DNA from: a bacterium
GTDB lineage: Bacteria; Auribacterota; UBA3054
DNA length: 6,536 bases
Assembly: GCA_017444325.1 (NCBI GenBank)
Contig: JAFSWV010000216.1
Span: forward strand, 1-6,536
Direction: 5' to 3'
Shown: positions 1 through 6,228 of the stretch, one piece after another
Position numbering within the stretch: position 1 is the stretch's first letter
Layout of the letters: every line of letters starts with the position of its first letter
Position numbers and translations under genes: made by a program
The notes under the pieces: model-generated
Database searches by the model: none
What the model was told of the DNA's origin: nothing
What the model saw: the letters and a program-made list of their open reading frames with translations, nothing else

Positions 1-10
1 CAAAAAGAAT

Positions 11-34
11 GGCGGCGGGATCTTTCCCGCCGCC
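11..34. terminator. Perfect GC-rich hairpin upstream of the first gene, possible terminator
   Basis: Ten bases (11-20, GGCGGCGGGA) are exactly complementary to 25-34 (TCCCGCCGCC) around a TCTT loop, a very stable stem. Downstream on the + strand the sequence is CCCTCT, not a clean T run. Upstream is an A-rich stretch (2-9) that reads as a T-rich tail only on the - strand. It could be the end of an upstream gene that lies outside the window, or a 5'-leader structure for the esterase gene, whose ATG lies 12 bases beyond the stem. The inverted repeat is certain; the terminator role is not. Confidence 0.45.
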
Positions 35-46
35 CCCTCTGAGACT

Positions 47-898
47 ATGAAAAAATCACTCCTCCTTTTCATTCTGTTCTCGCTGGCTTTCGGTTCCCTG
101 GCCGCGACTATGAAAACTTTCGAGATGGACAGCGAAGTCCTCAACGCCAAGAGGACCTATGCCGTGCTTTTCCCGGACGCCTATGAAAGCGAGACCAACA
201 CGTTCTTCCCCGTGCTTTATACCTTGCACGGCCTGGGCGACCAGCCCACCAAATGGTACGAGAACATTCCTATGGCCGACATTATGGAGGAGATGATCAA
301 AAAGGGCGAGATCAAGCCATTCATAATGGTGACGCCCCAGGCCATGGGCAACAACGAGAAAGAGGGGATAGGCTACTTCGATCAGCCGGGCTGGAAAGCC
401 CAGACTTTCTTCTTCGAGGAATTCATTCCCCAGATCGAAAAGCAATTCCGCGTCAGGAAGGACAAAGGCGGCAGATCCCTGACCGGCATCTCCATGGGCG
501 GCGGTGGAGCGCTTAGCTACGCTTATCAGCATCCCGAGATGTTCAGCTCTGTTTACGCCATGAGCCCCTGGGTGAACTCCACCCGCTGGTATCCGGAAGC
601 GCCCTTCGGAACGCCTTTGTTCAATCTGGGCAGAGCGGTTCTGGCTTTCGACACCGCCAATTTTGTAAGGCGCGCCAGCGAAGAGAAAAAAGCGCAGCTT
701 AGGACCGTCAAATGGTTCGTGCACATCGGCGACGACGATTTTCTCTTCGAATGCGCCAGCGATTTTCACACCGCCATGCGCGAGGCCGGCATTTCTGATG
801 AATTCCGGGTCGCGGACGGCAATCACAGCTGGTGGTACTGGAACAAGATCGCTCCGGAAATGCTGAAATTCACCAGCGACAATTTCAAGGCCGAATGA
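47..898 (+). CDS. Secreted alpha/beta-hydrolase esterase (esterase D / feruloyl esterase-like)
   Basis: A 283-aa exported serine esterase of the putative esterase family (PF00756 type), which contains S-formylglutathione hydrolases, feruloyl esterases and acetylxylan esterases. Residues 1-20 are a signal peptide (MKKS, hydrophobic core, likely cut after Ala20), which argues against the cytosolic formylglutathione role. The fold markers are in order: oxyanion-hole HGLG at 61-64, nucleophile elbow GISMGG at 147-152 with Ser149, an acidic GDDDF segment at 228-232 with Asp231 as the likely triad acid, and GNHSWWYW at 258-265 with His260 as the triad base. Length is normal for a single catalytic domain with no carbohydrate-binding module. 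The start at 47 is chosen because it gives the full signal peptide; the next ATG (110) would remove it. The ribosome site is weak (GAG at 41-43). Two bases separate its stop from the next ATG, so it is probably co-transcribed. Family is seen; the acyl-polysaccharide substrate is inferred from the neighbouring SGNH genes. Confidence 0.88.
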   Translation: MKKSLLLFILFSLAFGSLAATMKTFEMDSEVLNAKRTYAVLFPDAYESETNTFFPVLYTLHGLGDQPTKWYENIPMADIMEEMIKKGEIKPFIMVTPQAMGNNEKEGIGYFDQPGWKAQTFFFEEFIPQIEKQFRVRKDKGGRSLTGISMGGGGALSYAYQHPEMFSSVYAMSPWVNSTRWYPEAPFGTPLFNLGRAVLAFDTANFVRRASEEKKAQLRTVKWFVHIGDDDFLFECASDFHTAMREAGISDEFRVADGNHSWWYWNKIAPEMLKFTSDNFKAE

Positions 899-900
899 TT

Positions 901-2016
901 ATGAAAAAACTTGTTCTGCTTTTCTTTTTAGCCGCGCCTTTCTTTGCGTTGGCCGACAGCGGCGTGACTGAGGAGACTGTCCAGGCTCTCCTTCGTGACA
1001 TGGGCGACTATGGGGAAGCCAACCTGCCAATTGAAACGCAAAAGGCCTTGGCTTTTGTTAAGGGCTCCAAAGCCAAGGGGCCGGGCTTTTTCATTAGGTT
1101 GGAAAAAAACTATTTCTGCGTCTTCTCGCCCGAGCTTTTGGTCGGCAATTCAAACATTACGATACAGGACCTCAGAAAAGAAAGAGTCAAACCGGAGGGT
1201 ATGGAATGCTCTTCGGACGGCAGGTTAGTGCGTTTGAAACTCGCGGACAGGCCTTTGGAGCACATGAAAATGGCCAATCTGAGAGCCGGTGATACCGCAA
1301 GCCTTGTGGACCTTGATTTTGAAAAAGAGAAGTTCACGATGTACAAGGTCGGCATCGCAAGGAGAGGCGAAGCCAGGCTTGATTTCAAGGAACTGCTGCC
1401 TCCGGAATTTTCCAATCATCTTGTTTTTGACGATGACGGGAAGATCTTCGGGCTTGTTTACAACAGGGTCCAAAAAAACATCGGAGATCTGGCCTCCAAT
1501 ACCAACCGCCATGTCATGAGCTGCATTACAAGCGTATCCGGAGTAGAGGAAGCCAAATGGGAACCGACGGTGAAATCTTTTGTCCCGGAATGCGGTCGTG
1601 TGCAGAAGAAGGAAGACAGGCTTTTCCAGGCTTCGTTTTTAGCCTGGCAGTGGATGCATGTGACTGTCTTCGGCCCTGTCAAGACTACCGACGTAGTGAG
1701 GGTGGAAGCTTTGCTCTCCTGGGCCGAGAACCACAACAAGCTGGCAGACAAGATCTCCGCGGAGACCGAAAAAGCCAAAAACAAAAAAGGCGGATACTCC
1801 AAAGAGATCATAGAAGCCATTAAAAAGGACGCCAACGAATTTAAAGCGGCGATAACGAAAGCTATGAACCCGGAAAAGGTTGAGGAAGAATACCAATTCA
1901 TGCAGAAAGCTTTCAAAGAGCGCAATAAGCTCGCCGAAGAAAACAAAGCCACGCTTTTGAAAGGCATAGATTACATGGCTGACCACGTCGCCTCTAGTCT
2001 GAAGCCAAAGAAATAG
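901..2016 (+). CDS. Secreted protein of unknown function with a possible degenerate trypsin-like domain
   Basis: A 371-aa exported protein that I do not recognise by name. The start at 901 gives a clear signal peptide (MKKLVLLFFLAAPFFALA, cut after Ala18); an in-frame ATG at 832 would overlap the esterase gene and put 23 polar residues before the signal, so it is rejected. Residues about 58-190 look like a trypsin-type protease barrel: GPGFFI at 60-65 resembles the GSGF opening, FSPELLVG at 75-82 sits where T-x-x-H-V-V is expected, DGRLVRLKL at 106-114 sits where the catalytic Asp strand is expected, and FDDDGKIFGLV at 176-186 resembles the strand after the active-site Ser. The His and the GNSG serine motif are absent, so it would not be a protease. 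Residues about 270-365 are charged and helical, perhaps coiled coil. It may be a binding or scaffold protein for the esterases. The next gene starts 31 bases on. The gene call is firm; the fold is a visual guess. Confidence 0.8.
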   Translation: MKKLVLLFFLAAPFFALADSGVTEETVQALLRDMGDYGEANLPIETQKALAFVKGSKAKGPGFFIRLEKNYFCVFSPELLVGNSNITIQDLRKERVKPEGMECSSDGRLVRLKLADRPLEHMKMANLRAGDTASLVDLDFEKEKFTMYKVGIARRGEARLDFKELLPPEFSNHLVFDDDGKIFGLVYNRVQKNIGDLASNTNRHVMSCITSVSGVEEAKWEPTVKSFVPECGRVQKKEDRLFQASFLAWQWMHVTVFGPVKTTDVVRVEALLSWAENHNKLADKISAETEKAKNKKGGYSKEIIEAIKKDANEFKAAITKAMNPEKVEEEYQFMQKAFKERNKLAEENKATLLKGIDYMADHVASSLKPKK

Positions 2017-2035
2017 AAAATATCATTTCAAGAAC

Positions 2036-2041
2036 AAGGAG
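2036..2041 (+). promoter_or_regulatory. Shine-Dalgarno site for the first SGNH gene
   Basis: AAGGAG lies six bases before the ATG at 2048, inside the 31-base gap. It is the strongest ribosome site in the window and fixes the start. No promoter-like pair of boxes is evident in the gap, consistent with read-through from upstream. Confidence 0.8.
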
Positions 2042-2047
2042 TAGCAT

Positions 2048-3418
2048 ATGAAAAAACTTCTTCTTTTGTCTTTCCTTCTGACAGGACTTTTGCAGGCGGC
2101 AGAACCGACCTCCTGCACACCGGTCCCTCAGAGCTACGACCCCAACTACTGGTGGATGATCCGTCACAAAGCGAAGCTGGAGGATATCAAAGAGCGCGGT
2201 GATTCAATCGAGGTCGTCTTTGTCGGCGACTCCATCACCCACAACTACGAATCAGTCGGGCTCAGCGTCTGGAACAAGCATTTCAACGGCAATCCCTACA
2301 ACACCCTGAACCTCGGTTACGGCGGCGACCAGACCCAGAACGTCCTCTACCGCATCCAGGACGGCGAGTTTGACGGCTACAAAGCGAAAGCCATCGTATT
2401 GATGATCGGCACCAACAACTCCGGTCAGTACGGTTATGACGAACCGCCCGGAGACGTCATCATCGGCATCAAAAAGGTTCTGGAAGGCATACAGGCGAAG
2501 CAGCCGCAGGCCAAGATCATTCTCTGCTCCATTTCTCCCAGAGGCGGCTCCAAGAGCGACACCCTGAGAGTGAGGAACGATTTCATCAACGAAGAGATCA
2601 TCAAGTTCGCGGACGGTGTAAATATCATTTGGTGCGACTGGGGTAACCAAATGCTGGACGCTGACGGCAGGCTCTCAACCAACATGTGCAACGATCTTTT
2701 GCACCCCACGGTCAAGGGCTATGAGATCTGGGTTAAAAATGTTCTGCCGCTTCTCGATCAGATCGTTCATCCCGACACCACCCCCTCCTGCGCCATCCCG
2801 AAAGTCAGGAAGGAAAAGACCTGGTGGACGGCCATCGGCGTCAGAAGAAACGAGATAATGAACGGCGACGCCTCCATAAGGGACGTGGTCTTCCTGGGCG
2901 ATTCCCAGCTGGAAGGCTTCTACAGTGTTGACAGCGCCAAGAGGAAAGAGATCCTGGCGAACAAGAGCGACTTTAATCTGACTTTCAAGAATGATCTTGT
3001 CCAGAACGTTCTGTGGCGCGCTAAATACGGCGAACTGCACAGCTTCACCGCCAGGGCGATAATCATCGCCGCCGGCAACGCCAACACCAACGACGCTCCG
3101 GAGAATGTGGCGGCCGGTATCGAAGCACTCGTCAGGGGCGCGCGCGAGCGCCAGAAAAACGCCAGGTTAGTCATTACCCCGATCCTTCCCATGGGCCGTG
3201 AGAAAGATTCCGCGCTGCGCAAATGGGTGGATGCTGTCAATGCTCTTGTAAAGGAAATATCGGTCAACAACATTTTCTTCGTGGATCCCACTGAAGACCT
3301 TCTCGATGAAAACGGAACGCTTCCTGAGGAATTCTCCAAAGACGGCGTGACGCTCACCAAGGAAGGCTACGACGTCTGGGGCGACTGCCTAGGAAAGTGG
3401 ATCAAGTCGCATCTTTGA
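2048..3418 (+). CDS. Secreted two-domain SGNH hydrolase; C-terminal domain apparently inactive
   Basis: A 456-aa exported protein with two SGNH/GDSL hydrolase domains, closest in motif style to PAF-acetylhydrolase Ib alpha subunits (lipid or carbohydrate deacylases). Signal peptide at 1-18, cut near QAA/E. The N domain (about 25-240) carries a complete set: GDSIT at 60-64 with nucleophile Ser62, block II Gly90 in NLGYGGD, GTNN at 121-124 with oxyanion Asn123, and D216-x-x-H219. The C domain (about 258-456) keeps the fold landmarks, with GDSQL at 284-288 (Ser286) and a WRAKYGEL segment at 323-330. However, the block II Gly is Thr312, the oxyanion Asn is Ala345 (GNAN instead of GTNN) and the catalytic His is Thr435 (D432-G-V-T). 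Activity is therefore expected only from the N domain. Both domains open with a WW pair (35-36, 259-260). The gap to the next paralogue is 39 bases. The substrate is not readable; acetyl groups on polysaccharide are a reasonable guess. Confidence 0.9.
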   Translation: MKKLLLLSFLLTGLLQAAEPTSCTPVPQSYDPNYWWMIRHKAKLEDIKERGDSIEVVFVGDSITHNYESVGLSVWNKHFNGNPYNTLNLGYGGDQTQNVLYRIQDGEFDGYKAKAIVLMIGTNNSGQYGYDEPPGDVIIGIKKVLEGIQAKQPQAKIILCSISPRGGSKSDTLRVRNDFINEEIIKFADGVNIIWCDWGNQMLDADGRLSTNMCNDLLHPTVKGYEIWVKNVLPLLDQIVHPDTTPSCAIPKVRKEKTWWTAIGVRRNEIMNGDASIRDVVFLGDSQLEGFYSVDSAKRKEILANKSDFNLTFKNDLVQNVLWRAKYGELHSFTARAIIIAAGNANTNDAPENVAAGIEALVRGARERQKNARLVITPILPMGREKDSALRKWVDAVNALVKEISVNNIFFVDPTEDLLDENGTLPEEFSKDGVTLTKEGYDVWGDCLGKWIKSHL

Positions 3419-3443
3419 TCGATAACGGTTAATTGGAAATTTT

Positions 3444-3449
3444 GAGGAG
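3444..3449 (+). promoter_or_regulatory. Shine-Dalgarno site for the second SGNH gene
   Basis: GAGGAG lies eight bases before the ATG at 3458 in the 39-base gap and supports that start, which also gives the signal peptide. I see no hairpin or promoter in this gap. Confidence 0.75.
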
Positions 3450-3457
3450 CACATAAA

Positions 3458-4831
3458 ATGAAAAAAAGCCTTTTACTTCTGACGCTTCTGATTGCGGCCG
3501 GTTCGCTTTTCGGCTCCATCAGAGCCATCACCCCGGTGCCGCAGAGCACCAGTCCTTCTTACTGGTGGTATCAACGCTTCCTTTACGACAAGGAGTACGT
3601 TAAAGAAAACGAAGTGCCGCTCATGTTCGTCGGCGACTCCATCACCGAGCTTTGGATGGTGGACGGCAGGGGACTGAGCGTTCTGAACAAATATTTCACT
3701 AAGGAGCCCTACAACGCCCTGGTGGCCGGCTACAGCGCCGACAGGACGGAGCATGTCATCTGGAGGATGGAGAACGGCGAATTGGACGGCAGCAAGCCCA
3801 AAGCCATCTGCCTTATGATCGGCACCAACAACACCTGGCATTATGACGAATCCCAGGAAGCGCCCTGCGACACGGTGCTGGGCATTCGTTCCTGCATCGA
3901 CTCCATAAGAGCCAAGGCGCCCAAGGCCAAGATCTTTTTATTTGCTATCCTGCCCTGCGGCCGCAACGGCAACGATCCCAGGAGAGCGAGGAACGCCATC
4001 GTCAACGACGCTATGCGCGATCTTTGCGACGGCGAGAACGTCGTTTTCTGTGAGATCAACAACCAGGTCATGGACTGCAACGGCTACTACGGCGAGGACG
4101 TTTCCTACGACGGCGTGCACCTCTCCACCCCCGGCTATCAGATCTGGGCCAAGAACCTTTTGAAGCTTCTGCAGCCGATCTTCTATCCCGACGAAACGCC
4201 GGAATATTCCCGCCCGCTTTCCAAGGCCGGCGAGGCCTGGTGGATTGAGCGCCTTTACCAGACGCGCTGCGCCACCGCCAGCATCGTTTCCACCCGTCCC
4301 AGCATCACCTTCTACGGCGACGATCTGGCCCAGGGCTGGGAAGAGGAAGGTAAGGAAGCCATGGCGGAATATTTCAGCCGCCGCAAGACCGTGAACTGCG
4401 GCTTTGACAGCGATTCCTTGGGGCAGCTCATCTGGCGCGCCAAATACGCCAATCTGTCCGGCATGAAGACCTACAATCTCGTGCTTCAGGCCGGGCTCAT
4501 AGACACGGGCATAACGGAAGAGGAATTCCTGGATGGCTACGCCGCGCTCTTCTCGGAATGCCGCGCCGCCCAGCCGAACGCCAGGATCATTGTTATGGGT
4601 CTGCCTCCCAGAGGCCTGACCGCCGCCGATCCCATGAGAGCGCGCATTGCCAAGATAAACGAGGGCCTGAAGGCTTTCGCAAACGGCGAGAATGTCTTTT
4701 ATGTTGACTGCAACGATCAGCTCGTTGACAGCGCCGGCAATTTGCATTCGGACATTTCCCCCGACCAGATCCATTTCACTGCCAAGGCCTACGACATTTG
4801 GGCCAAGGCGCTTCTTGACGTCTTGAAATAA
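3458..4831 (+). CDS. Secreted two-domain SGNH hydrolase; C-terminal domain lacks the nucleophilic serine
   Basis: A 457-aa paralogue of the preceding gene with the same architecture: signal peptide at 1-23 (likely cut IRA/I), then two SGNH domains. The N domain is complete, with GDSIT at 59-63 (Ser61), block II Gly91 in the variant GYSAD, GTNN at 122-125 with Asn124, and D218-G-V-H221. In the C domain (about 259-457) the GDSxx block reads GDDLA at 287-291, so the nucleophile is Asp289 (codon GAT at 4322-4324), and the GTNN block reads GLID at 346-349, so the oxyanion Asn is Ile348. Block II Gly315 and the D436-Q-I-H439 dyad are kept. This is a different pattern of loss from the upstream protein. 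The reading frame is clean, so the domain is kept as protein and not decaying by frameshift. WW pairs mark both domain starts (36-37, 261-262). The stop is three bases before the next ATG, implying co-transcription and probably coupled translation. Confidence 0.9.
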   Translation: MKKSLLLLTLLIAAGSLFGSIRAITPVPQSTSPSYWWYQRFLYDKEYVKENEVPLMFVGDSITELWMVDGRGLSVLNKYFTKEPYNALVAGYSADRTEHVIWRMENGELDGSKPKAICLMIGTNNTWHYDESQEAPCDTVLGIRSCIDSIRAKAPKAKIFLFAILPCGRNGNDPRRARNAIVNDAMRDLCDGENVVFCEINNQVMDCNGYYGEDVSYDGVHLSTPGYQIWAKNLLKLLQPIFYPDETPEYSRPLSKAGEAWWIERLYQTRCATASIVSTRPSITFYGDDLAQGWEEEGKEAMAEYFSRRKTVNCGFDSDSLGQLIWRAKYANLSGMKTYNLVLQAGLIDTGITEEEFLDGYAALFSECRAAQPNARIIVMGLPPRGLTAADPMRARIAKINEGLKAFANGENVFYVDCNDQLVDSAGNLHSDISPDQIHFTAKAYDIWAKALLDVLK

Positions 4832-4834
4832 AAT

Positions 4835-6226
4835 ATGAAATTAAAATTAGGATTGATATTTATGTTGACGGCTGTTTCCGCTCTTGCTGGAGATATTCTT
4901 TTCACCACCCCGACCCCCAGAGACCTTGACTCCAATTCCTGGTGGAACACCAGGAGAGCGATGAAGCAGAGGGAAATAAAAGAGAAGGGTGACGTGAGAG
5001 TCCTCTTCTACGGCGACTCCATCACGGAGCAGTGGGAAATAGAAGGCTGCGGCAAGAAAGTCTGGGACGCGCATTTCGCCGAGGGTCCCTACAAAGCCAT
5101 CGAGTTCGGCTACGGCGGCGACAGCACCCACCATCTTCTCTACCGTCTGGAACACGGCGAGATGGACAACCTCGACCCCGACGTCGTCATTTTGCAGATC
5201 GGCACCAACAACAGCTGGAACCAGCCGGAGTATCCCGCCATGGATTCCGTCCTGGGCGTTAAGGCGGTGCTCGACAAACTGAGAAGCAAATTCTATATCT
5301 CGCGCATCGTTTTGTGCGCTATTCCGCCCTGCGGCAGGGACAAAAACGATCCCAGGCGCGTAAAGAACGACGCCATCAACGCCGAAATGATCAAGATGGC
5401 CGATCATCACACGGTCTTCTGGCTGGACTGGGCCAAGGACTTCGTCAACGAGGAAGGCGTCCTGGACAAGAATTTCTTCCCGGATTACGTGCATCCGAGC
5501 GAAGCGGGCTTCCGGGCCTGGTATGAGAAGCTGAAACCGATCCTGGACGAATTCCGCTATACAAACGGCACTCCGGAAACGGCCGCGGCCCAGACCAAGA
5601 GCGAGCAGGGCTGGTGGATGCAGCGCATGCGTGAAAGGCGCACGCAGATCCTCCAGAAGGAAGACCGCAAGTTCGATCTAGTCATGCTGGGCGATTCCAT
5701 CACCCACATGTGGGAATGGGACAGCAACGGAAAATCCGTCGCCGACGAATTCTTCTCCAAGTATTCCATCCTGAACTGCGGCTACGGCGGCGACTGGACG
5801 CAGAACCTTCTGTGGCGCGTCAGGTACGGCGAACTGGACAACTACGAGGCCAAGCTCATAACCGTCCTCATCGGCACCAACAACCACAAGGCCACCAAAG
5901 AGGAAGTGGCGTCCGCCATCAAGCTGATCCTCGATGAAATAAGAGCAAGGCAGCCCAAAGCCAAGATCCTTCTGCACGCCATCTTCCCCTGCAACGAGAA
6001 GCCCGACGATCCCATCAGGATAAAGAACGACGAGACCAACGAGCTGATCAAGAAGTTCGCTGACGGGGAGAACATCATCTGGTTCGACATCAACAAAAAG
6101 CTGATGAACGAAGACGGAACAATCAGCAAAGACATGTTCCCGGACTACCTGCATCCTTCCCCCAAGGGCTACCGCGTCTGGGCGGAAGAACTGAAACCCT
6201 ATGTTGAAAAATATTGCGAGGAATGA
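4835..6226 (+). CDS. Secreted two-domain SGNH hydrolase with both active sites intact
   Basis: A 463-aa member of the same tandem family and the only complete one here with two full catalytic sets. Signal peptide at 1-18 (ALA/G). N domain: GDSIT at 60-64 (Ser62), Gly92 in GYGGD, GTNN at 123-126 (Asn125), D217-Y-V-H220. C domain: GDSIT at 286-290 (Ser288), Gly316 in GYGGD, GTNN at 347-350 (Asn349), D437-Y-L-H440. The serines are 226 residues apart, giving the repeat length. WW pairs lie at 36-37 and 260-261. The start at 4835 has no clear Shine-Dalgarno sequence; it follows the previous stop by three bases and sits in A-rich sequence, so re-initiation by the same ribosomes is likely. A later ATG at 4862 does have AGGA at 4849-4852, but starting there would cut the signal peptide to about nine residues, so it is less likely. 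Substrate unknown; a two-site carbohydrate or lipid deacylase is inferred. Confidence 0.92.
   Translation: MKLKLGLIFMLTAVSALAGDILFTTPTPRDLDSNSWWNTRRAMKQREIKEKGDVRVLFYGDSITEQWEIEGCGKKVWDAHFAEGPYKAIEFGYGGDSTHHLLYRLEHGEMDNLDPDVVILQIGTNNSWNQPEYPAMDSVLGVKAVLDKLRSKFYISRIVLCAIPPCGRDKNDPRRVKNDAINAEMIKMADHHTVFWLDWAKDFVNEEGVLDKNFFPDYVHPSEAGFRAWYEKLKPILDEFRYTNGTPETAAAQTKSEQGWWMQRMRERRTQILQKEDRKFDLVMLGDSITHMWEWDSNGKSVADEFFSKYSILNCGYGGDWTQNLLWRVRYGELDNYEAKLITVLIGTNNHKATKEEVASAIKLILDEIRARQPKAKILLHAIFPCNEKPDDPIRIKNDETNELIKKFADGENIIWFDINKKLMNEDGTISKDMFPDYLHPSPKGYRVWAEELKPYVEKYCEE
6218..6222 (+). promoter_or_regulatory. Shine-Dalgarno site for the fourth SGNH gene, inside the previous gene
   Basis: GAGGA overlaps the last codons of the preceding gene and lies six bases before the ATG at 6229. 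It supports the start of the gene that runs off the window. Confidence 0.7.
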
Positions 6227-6228
6227 TC

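Noticed and set aside
56..826. Long open frame on the - strand opposite the esterase gene (256 codons)
   Set aside because: It lies wholly antisense to a gene with a clear catalytic triad and signal peptide, has no recognisable motifs and matches the shadow frames seen opposite all the genes in this window.
832..900. In-frame upstream start for the second gene
   Set aside because: It would overlap the esterase coding region by 67 bases and place a polar 23-residue stretch ahead of a perfect signal peptide that begins at 901.
2110..2118. Lipoprotein attachment at Cys23 of the first SGNH protein
   Set aside because: The residues before the Cys (EPTS) do not form a lipobox, and a normal signal peptidase I site lies at residues 16-18.
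3419..3457. Possible internal promoter or terminator between the first and second SGNH genes
   Set aside because: The 39-base gap shows no inverted repeat with a T run and no convincing -35/-10 pair; only a ribosome site is evident.
3938..4774. Long open frame on the - strand opposite the second SGNH gene (278 codons)
   Set aside because: Antisense shadow: composition is dominated by Val, Gly and Ala from reversed GC-rich codons, and the + frame has clear SGNH motifs.
2225..5884. Regularly spaced short identical DNA blocks considered as a CRISPR-like or regulatory repeat
   Set aside because: They coincide with the codons of the conserved GDSIT and GTNN active-site motifs, so protein homology explains them.
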